A stretch of 57,660 nt of DNA. It comes from Chara braunii. Lineage: Eukaryota; Streptophyta; Charophyceae; Charales; Characeae. Below the pieces are notes generated by a model. It saw only the letters and a list, made by a program, of their open reading frames with translations. It ran no database searches and was not told where the DNA came from. The DNA lies in assembly GCA_003427395.1 (NCBI GenBank), contig BFEA01000121.1, positions 2,223,861-2,281,520 of the forward strand. Reading direction: 5' to 3'. Of the stretch, positions 12,003-23,935 are shown piece after piece. The first letter of the stretch is position 1. Every line of letters begins with the position of its first letter. The translations under genes and the position numbers were made by a program.

Positions 12003-13163
12003 TGTTGCATACTCGTGAATACTTCAACAAGTATGGGCAGAACCAAAGATCAACCAATATAGGATTAGCATGTATGCAGCGGAAGTCTGATAAATGGACT
12101 GACTCACATAGACTAAACTCATACAGAGATCACTCAACACACAAGCACTCGTGAGATGGTGGGGTCTGAGCCAATCATAGACGATGCTCAGGCCCCGTAC
12201 AACCATGCACATATGAAAGGTGGGAGGAGAGACGAAGGAGGTGGGAGATGTGGGCAGCGCCAGATGTCACCGAGATAGAATCCAGTAGGTCACCGATATG
12301 GTAGTCCAAAATGTCATCCAACAAGATCAAAATGTCGTGGACACAAAGTCACCAATGTCGGAGGTACAGAGTCCTAATGTCACCGGTGTCCAATCTGTGA
12401 TGCCGCCGAGTATCAATCCCAACAATCTCCAGGTCTCGAATCCGGTAAGTATCACAACCTCTTACTACCGAAGTCCAACATTGATCTTCGTCTAACTCGT
12501 ATCAAGTCTCCAATCTGAAGAAGAAGAGGAAGAAGTCTGAAGGAGAAGAAGAAGTATGAAGAAGAAGATGGAGATGGAGAAGTGGAAGATGGAGATAGCG
12601 GAGGAGGGAGAGATGGCGAGGTAGGGAGGAGGAGAATCCTTTACCTGCAGGATGCAAGATGGCGCCTTGAGCCTTCGGCAGTCGAAGCCCGCTGAAGCTA
12701 TGGCGCCAGAGGTAAGTCCCAGGTAAGTATCTCACTCCCTCTCCATCCCGAACTGCAGCCTAGCGCTAACTAGCGTTGCTGCTCCTGGTGCTGCGCTAAC
12801 TGAAAATAGCGCAGCGCTGCCTCTCGCTGCTCCCTTGTTCCAACCTGCAGGAATGGCCGCTGGACCGGCCTAAGTATCGTCCGGCGGCCGGTCGGCCTCA
12901 ATGCTGGCCTTCTGCGCCGTGGGCTGAACCGTCGAAAATAGCCGTTCAGCCCAGACCGGCGGGCGGCGGCCTAAAGAGCGCCGCCCGACCCAAACGGTTC
13001 GTCGTTTGGGCCAGACCTGGGTCGGTCATACCGAGGCCCAACCAGTGGCCTAATAGGGCCTACCGGTAGGAAAAAGGCCTGGCCTTTGGCTAGGCCGGCC
13101 TGGGTCCCCCTGAACCGGTGTGTCGGGCCTGTGGAGGCCCGTGTGAAGTCGCAGACTGTAACA
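12003..13163 (-). repeat. 3' LTR of the minus-strand gypsy element (1161 bp)
   Basis: Matches 20038-21295 base for base apart from scattered substitutions. It contains a purine-rich gaagaagaag block (about 12520-12610) and GC-rich sequence with GCGCTA and GGCC phrases (12770-13130). It keeps about 143 bp (12608-12750) that are hidden by the N gap in the other LTR. Confidence 0.95.
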
Positions 13164-13180
13164 CACTCCCCCCCTTAAAA
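13164..13180 (-). promoter_or_regulatory. Polypurine tract (plus-strand primer of the element)
   Basis: On the minus strand the sequence TTTTAAGGGGGGGAGTG abuts the start of the 3' LTR (TGTTACAG). Position and purine run match a Ty3/gypsy PPT. Confidence 0.85.
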
Positions 13181-13187
13181 GACCGAG

Positions 13188-13811
13188 CTACCTACGAGGG
13201 CGAAGTTGTCTGTCCGATACCTGGGTGGGCCGGGTGGGACAAACTTTTTCCTTGGCAAGTCTCCGGTTCTCGTAATCGGAGAAGATAAGTGGTGCAGATG
13301 CCTGTAAGAGTGTGCGGGAGATCCAACGAGTGTCATCAGGGTCACATTGCTTGAAAGTGACTTGGTACTGCACTGGCTTGTTGCCAAACTTGCAGTGCCT
13401 GATGACACGGTCAACTTCCTGATGGTCGTCCATAGAGGGCGGATCCTGTGATCGTCTGCCCGGGAACTCATCTGCGGATGGTGGCATGTAGATGGCCAGC
13501 TTCGACGCATGAAAGACCGGATGCACACGGAGGTGCGGTGGAATGGCAATCGCAAAGGAAGGACCTGTAGGGTCGTCGCCTGCTGCAAAAATTATCATCC
13601 ATGGTCCAAACCATTTCGGGAGGAGTTTGCACGAGACGTCCTGCTCGAGCGCGAATTCCTCAGCGAGGACCCAAACAAGGTCTCCCTCGCGGAAAGGACA
13701 TGCGAGTCGACGTCGGTTAGCTTGCTGCTGCATGCAGACTTGAGCCTTTTGCATGTTTGCATGGGCTTTGATCAACACGTCCCGATACTTTGGACGGAAG
13801 CGGGAGAGCAA
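13188..13811 (-). pseudogene. Integrase C-terminal region with chromodomain-like tail
   Basis: The frame contains the GDLVWV and LPKWFGPW motifs of the gypsy integrase C-terminal module and VHPVFHASKL, the conserved phrase before the chromodomain. A tail of about 50 residues from EVDRVIRH through QYQVTFKQ to DDTRWISR follows the chromodomain pattern (aromatic-V-x-W/F-K, then a Trp) in diverged form. Such tails target chromoviruses to heterochromatin. It is in a different frame from the integrase core upstream, so a frameshift lies near 13800. The end at 13188 is close to the PPT, as expected for the pol terminus. Confidence 0.82.
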
Positions 13812-14905
13812 GCGACGTCTATGTCGGCGGCCCGTGGTAGAAGAAGATCGGCAAAGAATCGGGCTTTCTCTCCACCGTGATGCAACTCGAATGGAGTGAT
13901 GCAGATCGCCGGGTGCACCGAAGTGTTATAGGCGAATTCGATGTCGGGAAGCCGGTCAACCCAATCTTTCTGGTCGGGACGGATGAGTGTACGTAACATC
14001 ATTTGAGTGGTTTGATGCGCTCGTTCCAACTGTCCATCCGTCTGGGGGTGCCGTGCAGAACTCGGCTTCATAGTCGAACTGGACTCCGTCATGAGGGAAG
14101 TCCAAAATGCAGACATGAAGCGAGTGTCTCTGTCACTCACAATATCTTCCGAAACACCATGGGCGGTAATCCAGCCGGTGTGCAAGAGTCGAGCGAGCTC
14201 GGGGGCTGTAGCACACTACTTGCATGGAAGAAAACGAGCGTACTTGCTCAAAGGGTCAACGACCGTGAGAATGTCGTCATGGCCGAGGCGATCACGGGAG
14301 AACGGGCCTGTAACATCCATAGCAATGGAGAGGCGAGGTGCCCGAGGAATCGGCATCGGTTTCAGTTCGCCATAAGGGACCGTAGACCAACCTTTGTTAC
14401 GATGGCAAACTGCGCATGACTCAATGTACCTCGTGACGTCGTGAAGAACGTCGGGCCAGTGAAAACGCTCGCGGAGGTGAGCCAATGTGCGGTTCACGCC
14501 AAGATGTGTCGAAACTCGTGCGTCGTGGAATTCGCCGAGAAGACGAGTCCGTAAGATGCGATCTTGGGGCACCACTAACAAGTCCTTCCCTCTCGTGTGA
14601 AGGAGTAGGAAACCGTCGGAGATACGATAGTGACCAGCCGGCGGGTGATCCAATGATAGGTCCGCATAGAGCGTAGAATACGTCGGATCGGACTTGTAGC
14701 CGTTGATGAAATGCTGTTGCAGATCGTCGTCGAGGTCGAACGTCGTGGTCACAAGGGCACAAAGATCGGGCCATCGTGAGAGGGCGTCCGCTGCTTGATT
14801 GGCGGGACCGGGAATGTGGCACGACTCAAAGTCGAACTGGTCGGTGTAATACATCCATCGACCGATCGTGCTAGTGACCGTGTCCTGCGTTTTGTAGAAG
14901 GTCAA
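13772..14905 (-). pseudogene. RNase H end plus integrase core
   Basis: The upstream frame (14216-14905) holds the RNase H terminus AADALSRW, then the integrase HHCC zinc finger (HDARVSTH then CAVCHRNKG) and the first catalytic Asp in AMDVTGPF. After a stop near 14216 the next frame (to 13772) gives IVSDRDTRF with the second Asp and HPQTDGQLERAHQ with the catalytic Glu. All DDE residues are visible, but a stop and a frame change separate the first Asp from the rest. Confidence 0.9.
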
Positions 14906-14923
14906 CGGATTCTTGTCCGTGTT

Positions 14924-15127
14924 TCATCTAAAACGCCGACGACCGAGAAGAAAGTGGCACCACTGTTTGCGAACGGTGACGAACGCGAGTAGCTCTTTCT
15001 TCCTAGCGTCGTCAAGAGTGTTGATGGGAGACACTTTTTGGGAGAAGTACTCGACCGGGTGCCAACCATCCGAGTGGCATTGTTCCAATACCGCACAAAT
15101 ACCGTACCTGAAAGCATCCATAGTCAC
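14924..15127 (-). pseudogene. RNase H fragment
   Basis: Reads TMDAFRYGICAVLEQ, the first Asp block of gypsy RNase H, then ARKKELLAFV with the catalytic Glu, and FLLGRRRF before a TGA. A frameshift at about 15140 separates it from RT, and the TGA at its end from the remainder of RNase H. Confidence 0.85.
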
Positions 15128-15146
15128 TTGGGTGGGTAGGGTGGGA

Positions 15147-15995
15147 TCATAGATACAGAGCCGGTGCGTCTTGCATCGCCGCCTTCAACGTATTGAGCGC
15201 GCCAGGAGCTGCGTCGTCGAACTCGAATGGTACCTTCGGGGACTGAAGTCTCGACAAAGGAGTTGCCACTTTGGAGTAAGACTCGACAAAGCGTTGATAA
15301 TATCCAGCCAAACCCATGAAAGAGCGTACGTCCGTCGTGCAACAGGGTTCCGGCCAATCCACGATGGCTTGGATCTTGTCCGCTAAGGGACGAATGTCTT
15401 TCGGCGTCACAAAATGGCCCAAGTACTCAAGCTCTTGCTTGGCGAATTTGCACTTGTCACGGTTCGCTTTGTACTTGGCGGCTCGCAAACGATCCAACAC
15501 CACACGAAGGTGTACGAGGTGCTCGTTGAGCGTCCTGCTATAGACCAAGATATCATCGAGGTTGATGAGGACGGAACGATCGAGCAAGTCTCGGAACTCC
15601 GTTGCCATGGCTGCTTGGAAAGTTGTCGGGGCATTGGTGAGTCCAAATGGCATCATGAACCACTCAAAATGCCCATACCGCATTTTGAAGGCGGTCTTGT
15701 ACCGATCTTGAGGCTGGATTTCAATCTGGTGGTAACCCGACTTCAAGTCCAACTTCGAGAAGTACGTCGCACCGCCCAAACGCTCGAGGAGATCATCAAT
15801 CCGAGGGAGAGGACCGACGTTCTTAACGGTTTGCGCGTTAAGTTTTCGATAGTCAATGCACAACCGTAGGTCCTTGTTCTTCTTCCGGACGAAGAGAACT
15901 GGCGCACGGTATGACGAACAACTACGGCGAATCCAGCCCTTGTCGAGAAGGTCATCGAGTTGTGCGCGAAGCACCTCGAGTTCCTCTTCGCTCAT
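15147..15995 (-). pseudogene. Ty3/gypsy reverse transcriptase, near-complete domain
   Basis: A 282-residue open frame. Visible in order: [54 protein letters not shown] (motif A Asp intact), MPFGLTNAPTTFQ, the catalytic INLDDILVYS (both Asp intact; Asn where Tyr is common) and YLGHFVTPKDIRP. It continues into the connection domain (SFMGLAGYYQRFV). This is the best preserved domain of the element. Its start does not follow in frame from protease. Confidence 0.93.
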
Positions 15996-16648
15996 GTGAT
16001 AGATGCATTCACGCGGAGGGACGACACCAGCCTCGAGAGTGATCCCGTGACGTATGGGCCGATCCGGAACCGTTCCGGTGCCTCGAAATCGTCTCCATAC
16101 CCGTCCAATAGGTGAGTAATGCGTGGGTCCGGCAGTGACGCGGCTTGTCCGTCCGGCGAGGGGAGGGCATGTAAGAAAATAAGGCCCATCTTCTCGACGT
16201 TATTCCGAGCTATGGCATCGCGAATCCTCGCAACGGAAACCACATGACAAGCAATCGAAGTGTGAGGGGTCGCGACCGTACATGGGACTAACACTCCGTT
16301 CTTATCACGGACGTGAACGGTTCGGTAATGAAAGTTCACCAGATGATCAGCGCTATGCAACCAAGACATGCCTAGAATCATGTCAAACTTGGTGTCGAGG
16401 ATGTCGAAAGACACCGGCTCGCACGCAAGGGGCGCAAAGTATACTGGGACGCCGTCAATGCATCGGTCAATCGACTTTTGCGTGCGGCCGTCCGCGAGTG
16501 TCACTTGCGTAGGTTGCGTCTTCCTTCGAACGCGCGGGCCAAGGCCTGCGCGAGCCATAAAGGTTTGGCTCATGAAATTACGAGATGCTCTGCAATCAAT
16601 CAAGGCACTGCAAGTTGCCTTTCCGATTTGAATGCGGATATAGAGCAA
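15992..16648 (-). pseudogene. Aspartic protease of the gypsy element, active site altered
   Basis: Retroviral-type protease with the flap-side motif FDMILGMSWL. The active-site segment reads ALIDCRASRNFMS, where the family has D-S/T-G: the Gly is Arg and the Ser is Cys, so catalysis should be lost. The downstream linker (about 90 residues) leads to RT in another frame. Confidence 0.85.
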
Positions 16649-17115
16649 AGGCGCGTCGGTCTCAGCGTACCTTTGGGTGGCATACTCGCGGTCAATCTTC
16701 GCAAGATAGGAGCGGAGATCGACAACGGAGCTGGTATTGCAACGTGCAAATAGGAGCGTAGATTTGCCATCAAGGCGTTACAATGCGGCCTTGGCAAGGT
16801 TCCGGTTGAGGGTAGAGGCATCCAAGCGAAGTCCTCTCTCGTGAGTGGGTCAAGCTCTTGACCACGCCGTCGAGTCATCGGAAATCAGTGGCGAACTGAC
16901 CTGTTCACTTGCCGACGGTGTACAGGCTGCACATACACTATCTAAGTGCACGTGGCTAGGCTGCTCTAATGGTGGTACCAGCTGGGCGGCATTATCCTCG
17001 TACGTAGCACGGGAATCAGCGACTAACACATGCTCCCCGGTAGTGATATCGGTTGCTAGCAAGGCAACCGGTTCCGGCGGAGTGAGGAGAGGCGTCGCCC
17101 CTCTCCTTGCATAAC
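16649..17115 (-). pseudogene. Gag-pol linker, decayed
   Basis: Between the gag zinc knuckle and the protease the minus strand reads in pieces, including an open stretch at 16850-17062 with ATDITTGEHVLVADS and further fragments ending in YATQRYAETDAPLLY just before protease. Stops near 16850 and 16750 break it. No domain is recognised. It is placed here by synteny within the element. Confidence 0.6.
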
Positions 17116-18899
17116 TCAGTTTCCCGAGTTAGCTGGACGGGGTACCCGTGCCTTGCCCTTGTCCGAGCATTGTGCGGTAGTGTGGGTTACGCTATTGCAC
17201 CATAGGCAATATCCGTACCGTTGACGCAGGTCAAATACCTCCTTGGTTATGTTGTATGCCGTCCATGGTTGCTGCCCAGTTCCCGTCGATGTTGTCGCTT
17301 GTGTCGCCTTGTTCTCCCGAACTCTCTTGGGACGCTTCAACGGGAGCGCTGCGACAACTCCTCCATCACTCGAGGATGCTGCTGCAGCGTGGAGATCGAC
17401 TGATTCGTCAGAAATCACGACATTGTTATGTGTCGGTCGTTGATAGCCCTGCTTAGCCACATAGTGCGGCCGGGACTGCCGTTCGTTAGCGGCCTTGTCA
17501 TCCGTTTGGATGACCAGGTTCGCACGATCCAAAATACCCTGGAATGAGGCATAGTCGTACTCGTTGCCGAGTGCCGACCGCAGTCCTGTGCACGATCGCG
17601 AAAAGAATTCGGATCGTTGGTTTGGAAAACTCAAGTCGAAGCCTGGAGTGGTTACTATCTTCTGCCACTTGATCGTCCAGTCTCGAGTTGGCATGNTTCC
17701 TTGTGAGCTGGTGTAGACCTCGTTCATGGCCGCCTTTATGACGTTGCGGACCATGATTCGAGTGAACCACAGTTGCTCAAACTCCTTCCACGGAATGTGA
17801 GTGTGGAGTTCGGCGATGGTGCATTTCTAAGTAGCCGCGAGATGGTTCATCCATGCCTGAGCTCCTCCAATAAGTTGGACGTAGAGCGCTTTCATCATGT
17901 CTTCGGCCGGTACAGTGCGGCAGGATGCTTCGGTGAGGAAGCTTTGCCACCATGTCAAGGTGTCCGTCTTGTTGTAGTCGTCAAACTTGCTGATGTTGAA
18001 GTGCGGCATCTTGTATGTCTTTGTAGCGGCGTCCGGTCTTGTTTGCAGTTTGGTGATGTCCATCTTGATGGCGGCCACCGTGCTGCTGATCATGGCCGGA
18101 CTAGTGAAATCACCTAGTTCGTCGATAATAGTGACGACATGGTCGATGCGCTCCTCGAGCTGCTTCGCCGTATCGGTCGTGCAGCCTGGCGCTGTTGAGG
18201 CCTTAGCCTCGATGCTGTTGACGCGTGTGGTGGTGGTGTTCAACAACTGTTGCTGTTGTTGCTGATGTGTGGCGGCAGCGCGAACAACGACTGTTAAGGC
18301 TGCAGCATCTTTCTGTTGAGTCTGTCGCAACTGTCTGCCCTCGTGTATCTGCACAGTTAACATCGTATTATTCCACATCACCGCCCACATCACGTTCAGC
18401 ATCAGGTTAGCCAGGTTACTCCTTTCTGCCTCCGTTGGTGTCGGTTCCGCCTGTTCGTCCGAAGGCTAAAAGAACATGCCTTGGAGTAGTGTCGTCCAGT
18501 GACTCTCGTTCTGAGTCAAGGATTCCATGCTGATGGCGTTCCGCTTGTCTCAAACCATCACGTCAGCCTCAGCAGTTCGCTGAGCTTGGGCTGCCGCCTC
18601 ATTGGCCAACCGCTGTCGTTCTGCCTCTGCTGCCTCCTGCTGTGCCTTAACGGTAGTGACGACATTCGTAAATGCATGTACACGCTGAAGGTAATCAGAC
18701 GACAGCTCGTGGGCCCCTTGGACCGGGCATGCGGGAAGAGCCCCGGTGGTAACTGGTACTGCAGTTGTTGTACTCGATGTCGCTGGAGTCGTCCGCCAAC
18801 TTGCTTTTACTTAGTTCGTGGAGGTACCCCAGAGTGGCTACGAACTGCAAGCCTGGCACTACGTCGTGGCAGTGCCCCGGTGTCTTGTTCTGTCGACAT
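17116..18899 (-). pseudogene. Gag of the minus-strand gypsy element, broken
   Basis: An ATG at 18899 opens a basic N-terminus (MSTEQDTG then RRSARLAVRSH). A frameshift near 18810 and stops near 18570 and 18460 precede the main gag stretch (17827-18402). That stretch has a Gln-rich coiled segment and the capsid-like phrase FDDYNKTDTLTWWQSFL. One TAG at about 17827 interrupts the frame, which resumes to 17116 and ends with a CCHC knuckle, CLWCNSVTHTTAQC. One N lies at about 17696. Gag would form the particle and bind the element RNA. The reading is consistent but heavily damaged. Confidence 0.85.
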
Positions 18900-20016
18900 C
18901 ACCAGAAGCTGATGTGGTACTTGAGAAGTCCCGGTGGTCACAGATTACGGGGAGGGTAGGGAGGGTGGGAACAAGGGTAGAACAGATCAAGCAATTCTCA
19001 TACAGTCCATGTCCCAATTGTGGACTAGACACCTAATCAAAAAGAAAAAGATGAACTTTCCCCCAAAACAACTTAAAAATTCGTAATAAGAAATAATAAC
19101 GAATTAATAATCAATAAAATTAAATTAATGATAAATAACAAATTAATAATCTCTTAATAATAATCAAAATAAATAAATAAAATTAATCAATAATTGCAAT
19201 AACGATAACTAACGAATTTTAAATTGTGAAAAGATTAGGTATCCGTTGAGATCACCTATGGTCCGGGAGTTCACCGTTTATTATTGAACTACCTCGAAGT
19301 TGCAGCTTTGAGGGAACGATTCTGAACAGTTTGCCAATTTTTTTTTCGGATAGTCAAGAAGAAAAACACTCGAATTTTTGAAAAACATAAAATTTCGGGC
19401 ATTTCGACCTACAAAAGTCCGATTTTCAAAGGCTTGAGTCCATATTCGGAATTTTTCAAATTAGGGAAAGAAAAAAAAAAATCGCGAAAATTTTCGGATT
19501 CCAACCCTAATTTCCGCGATTACGCGGAATTTCCGGTTTTACCGTTCCAAAACATTCGAATTTCCCAATTTGAACGAAAAACCGAAATTTTATCGTAACC
19601 CTAATTTCCAATACCGAAATAAAACAAAATACCGATTTAAAAACCGAAATACCAGACTAAAAACAGAATGCCGAATTAAAACAGAATACCGAATTAAAAT
19701 CAGAATGTCGAATTAAAACTGAATATTGATTTAAACAGCATAACGAATTAGAATCAGAATACCGAATTAAAACAGAATATCGGATTAAGCAGAATACCAA
19801 TTAAATGGAATACCGAATTAAACAGAATACCGGATTAAAACAGAATCCTGAATTGAAAGTCAGAATACCGAATTGAAACGGAATGCCGAATTAAAAACAG
19901 AATACCGAAAAAAAATTGCAACTTTGAATCTCGATAGTGATGCAGAATTGATTTGGAAGTTCGAATAAGCAATCTATTCCCTAATCAGACTTACCTTGTG
20001 AGCAGATCCATTGTTT
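18900..20016 (-). repeat. 5' leader with AT-rich tract and 18-bp tandem array
   Basis: Between PBS and gag lies about 1.1 kb with no coding signal. 19080-19210 is nearly pure A/T. At 19590-19915 a unit close to cagaataccgaattaaaa repeats about 17-18 times with variation. Further out (19320-19560) are ttcgga/aatttt phrases. A tandem array inside the leader is unusual and may have grown by reverse-transcriptase slippage or be captured sequence. Confidence 0.8.
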
Positions 20017-20033
20017 GGTCTGCTCCGATACCA
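20017..20033 (-). promoter_or_regulatory. Primer-binding site, initiator-Met tRNA type
   Basis: On the minus strand TGGTATCGGAGCAGACC begins 4 bp inside the 5' LTR. It matches TGGTATCAGAGC, the complement of the plant initiator-Met tRNA 3' end, with one mismatch. Confidence 0.85.
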
Positions 20034-20037
20034 AAAC

Positions 20038-21295
20038 TGTTGCATACTCGTGAATACTTCAACAAGTATGGGCAGAACCAAAGATCAACCAATATAGGAT
20101 GAGCATGCATGCAGCGGAAGTCTGATAAATGGACTGACTCACATAGACTGGACTCATACAGATATCACTCAACACACAAGTAATCGTGAGATGGTGGGGT
20201 CTGAGCCAATCATAGATGATGCTCAGGCCCCGTACAACCATGCACAAATGAAAGGTGGGAGGAGAGACGAAGGAGGTGGGAGATGTAGGCAGCGCCAGAT
20301 GTCACCGTGATAGAATCCAGTAGGTCACCGATATGGTAGTCCAAAATGTCATCGAACAAGATCAAAATGTCGTGGACAATAAGTCACCAATGTCGGAGGT
20401 ACAGAGTCCTAATGTCACCGGTGTCCAATCTGTGATGCCGCCGAGTATCAATCCCAACAATCTCCAAGTCTCCAATCCGGTAAGTATCACAACCTCTTAC
20501 CACCGAAGTCCAACACTAATTTCTGTCCAACTCGTATCAAGTCTCCAATCTGAAGAAGAAGAGGAAGAAGTCTGAAGGAGAAGAAGAAGTCTGAAGAAGA
20601 AGATGGAGATGGAGAAGTGGAAGATGGAGATAGCGGAGGAGGNNNNNNNNNNNNNNNNNNNNNNNNNNNNNNNNNNNNNNNNNNNNNNNNNNNNNNNNNN
20701 NNNNNNNNNNNNNNNNNNNNNNNNNNNNNNNNNNNNNNNNNNNNNNNNNNNNNNNNNNNNNNNNNNNNNNNNNNNNNNNNNNNNNNNNNNNNNNNNNNNN
20801 NNNNNNNNNNNNNNNNNNNNNNNNNNNNNNNNNNNNNNNNNNNNNNNNNNNNNNNNNNNNNNNNNNNNNNNNNNNNNNNNNNAACTGCAGCCTAGCGCTA
20901 ACTAGCGCTGCTGCTCCTGGTGCTGCGCTAACTGAAAATAGCGCAGCGCTGCCTCTCGCTGCTCCCTTGTTCCAACCCGCAGGAATGGCCGCTGGACCGG
21001 CCTAAGTACCGTCCGGCGGCCGATCGGCCTCAATGCTGGCCTCCTGCGCCGTGGGCTGAACCGTCGAAAATCGCCGTTCAACCCAGACCGGCGGGCGGCA
21101 GCCTGAAGAGCGCCGCCAGGCCCAAACGGTTTGTCATTTGGGCCAGACCTGGGTCGGTCATACCGAGGCCCAACCGGTGGCCTAATAGGGCCTATCGGTA
21201 GGAAAAAGGCCGGGCCTTTGGCTAGGCCAGTCTGGGTCCCCCTGAACCGGTGTGTCGGGCCTGTGGAGGCCCGTGTGAAGTCGCAGACTGTAACA
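20038..21295 (-). repeat. 5' LTR of the minus-strand gypsy element, with N gap
   Basis: Same ends and content as 12003-13163. A run of 240 N (20643-20882) replaces what is 143 bp in the other LTR, so the gap length is a placeholder and the true LTR is near 1160 bp. The GC-rich end (20883-21295) aligns closely with 12751-13163. Confidence 0.94.
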
Positions 21296-22350
21296 CCCAT
21301 CCACTATAGCCAACAACCTCGCACCTTCTTCCTCCTCCACCTCCTTCACCCATCCGCCATAGCCGCCCACCTCACACCTTCTTCCTCCTCCACCTTCTCC
21401 ACTCATCCACCATAGCCAACCACCTCACACCCTCTTCCTCCTTCACCTCCTCCACCTTGCACCTTCTTCCTCCTCCACCTCCTTCACACATCCACCATAG
21501 CCAACCACCTCACACCTTCTTCGTCCTCCACCTCCTTCACCCATCCACCATGTCCGACCCACCTCACACCTTCCTCGTCCACCTCCATCACCCATCCACC
21601 ATAGCCAACAGACTCACACCTTCTTCCTCATCCACCTCCAACTTACATCCACCATAGCCAACCACCCCACACCTTCCTCCACCTTCTTCACCCATGCACC
21701 ATACCTCCACCTTCTTGATCCATCACCATAGCCCACCTCACACCTTCTTCCTCCTCCACCTTCTTTGCATATCCACCATAGCCCCCCACCTCACACCTTC
21801 TTCCTCCTCCACCACCATCACCCATCCACCGTAGCCAACCACCTCACACCTTATTCCTCCTCCACCACTTTCACCCATCCCCGATTGTCGCTGACCTCTC
21901 ACCTTCTTCCTCCTCCACCTTCTTTGTCCCACCTCATTCCTTTTTCCTTCTCCACCTGCTTCACCCATCCGCCATAATCAACCACCTCAAACCCTCTTCC
22001 TCCTCCACCTCCTTCACCCATTCACCATATCACACCTTCTTCCTCCTCCAGCTTCTTCGTTCATCCACCATAGTCAACCACCTCACACCTTCGCCCTCCA
22101 CCTCCTTCACCCATCCGCAATAGCCAACCACCTCACACCCTCTTCCTCCTCCACCTCCTTCACCCAAAAAACGCCCACCTCACACCTTCTTCCTCCTCCA
22201 TCTCCTCCGCCCATCCACCATAACCAACCACCCAACACCTTCTTCCTCCCCCACCTCCTTCACCTATCCACCATAGCCGCCTACCTCACACCTTCTTCCT
22301 CCTCCACCTCCTTCACCCATCCGCCATAGCCAACCACCTCACACCTTCCC
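21296..22350. repeat. 54-bp pyrimidine-rich minisatellite, left arm part 2
   Basis: Direct continuation of 11336-12002 after the gypsy insertion, starting with the TSD copy CCCAT. About 18-19 units, some shortened. Spurious short frames arise on both strands. Confidence 0.92.
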
Positions 22351-22477
22351 CTTTCCCCACCTCATTGGCCGAACGACGCCATGTTCAAAGGAATATGGGA
22401 TTGTGAAACATAGAAGGGGTCTTAGGTAGGATGGTAGGACAACTAGAGGATAAGCTTTGATTAGATATGGATAGTCT

Positions 22478-22480
<3 letters not shown>

Positions 22481-22558
<78 letters not shown>

Positions 22559-22569
22559 CCTTCCCCCCC

Positions 22570-22645
<76 letters not shown>
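22481..22645. repeat. (TC)n microsatellite
   Basis: Two CT runs (22481-22556 and about 22575-22645) separated by a C-rich spacer. The right arm carries the mirrored (GA)n at 32027-32076, shorter. Confidence 0.97.
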
Positions 22646-22647
<2 letters not shown>

Positions 22648-23935
22648 CCTTCCCTTCTTATTCGCCGACTCCCTCTTGTTTACCCCTTCCATACTCTAAA
22701 TTTTAATCTTAACCATTCCCTCCTTTCTTCTCTTTTGACTCGACTAATCCTTTTCCGCTCACTTGTCATATTGCAAGGGGACGAACGGTGAAGTACTTTG
22801 GCCTCACTTGGTGGAAAGAGAGGGCAAGGGGAGGGTTGTCGGTCCCTTCCGCCACCAAAAAGGAAAAATGTTTTAGGATTGGAAAGACTTGTGAGCACAA
22901 AGGACTTGGGGGTTCATAAGGACTTGAGGATTGACAAGTTTCGAGGCTTGAAAAGACTCGCAGACTGAAAGAAAGGTCAAGGGACTTGACCAACACCCCG
23001 GGTGCATGTGAAAGAGAAGAGGATGGTTTGGGCAATGGAAAGGAATGAAGAAGGAAGGAACCAAGGGACAAAGAAAATAATCATGCGGGAGGGATTATGT
23101 GTTGATCCCAAATGGGGGTTGTGTTTATATATATTGCATTGAGTGTGCAGGTGATTTAACCTAAGATGTCTTGAGCTGGATAGCGCCCGAAGAGGCCGGG
23201 CAGCAAAAGGGACAGAAGTTGAATGGGTTGTGAACGTAACCCTCCCCCATGAATGAGTTTATTGTGCACGTTGTTCTACTTGTGAAAGGAAATGTGGTGT
23301 GAATGGTCAAAGGCCTGCGAAAATAAGAGGTGGCCGAAAGGGCCACCAAGTTGCATGAAAGTGTGGGCGCGCCCCCGAAAAGACTAAGAGGTGTATAGAC
23401 AAACGACAAGACACGATGTCGGAAACATGAATGAGGCATGAGATAGAGGAAGCCAGCATAGAGGGCGCCCTTATGAGGCGGTCGGGGCCAACGTGACTTA
23501 GTCCATGGGTCTTAGCTGAGGGGCACCCCTTTACCTCAATGACGCCCTCTAAGATTCTGCACTTAGTGAATTTTGCGTGGCCCAAGGAGGACGCTTGGCC
23601 TACGCATATAAAAAGAAAAGTTTTCGAAGGACCCCCTGGTCTGCTTAAGTATTGGAAGGAGTAAATGCATGCGAAGATAACAAAGTTATGAAAGAACCTG
23701 CGATTGCAAAGGATCAGCGAGATTACCCATCTAGTGCGAGAGCTGAGCTACATCCCCAATGTCAAAACTCTCTGGCTTGTTGGCCCACCCCCATCCATCT
23801 CAAAGCACTAAGTGGGGGTGATTATGTAACGAATGGCTCCATGCGTTGAGCATGAGCGTGGGCGGAGCCGAACCAACTGGGACCCTATGAAGGGATCAAC
23901 TCAGGCTCGAAAGTCTAATATGATGGGGCCCTACA
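22646..23935. repeat. Left arm, innermost segment
   Basis: Reverse complement of about 30705-31990. Shared phrases include gggcaaggggagggttg (22812), gacattggggatgtagctc (mirror of 23750 at 30881) and the block around 23840 (cgttgagcatgagcgtggg) mirrored at 30790. No frame is supported by both copies. The match fades just after gggatcaactcaggctcgaa-type sequence near 23935. Confidence 0.78.

Larger units (their letters stand above)
12003..21295 (-). mobile_element. Full-length Ty3/gypsy (chromovirus-like) retrotransposon, inactive
   Basis: Bounded by two direct LTRs beginning TGTTGC and ending TAACA on the plus strand and flanked on both sides by the 5-bp duplication CCCAT (11998-12002 and 21296-21300). 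Reading on the minus strand: 5' LTR, initiator-Met PBS, long AT-rich leader, gag with a CCHC knuckle, protease, RT, RNase H, integrase, chromodomain-like tail, PPT, 3' LTR. The PR-RT-RH-IN order is that of Ty3/gypsy. Removing it restores a continuous 54-bp minisatellite. The LTRs differ at about 3-4% of compared bases by eye, and the coding region has several frameshifts and stops, so the copy is moderately old and dead. Confidence 0.95.

Noticed and set aside
20603-20905. Open frames across the N run
   Set aside because: They consist of unknown bases inside the 5' LTR.
22339-22706. Leu/Ser-rich and Arg/Glu-rich frames on both strands
   Set aside because: They are produced by the (TC)n microsatellite.
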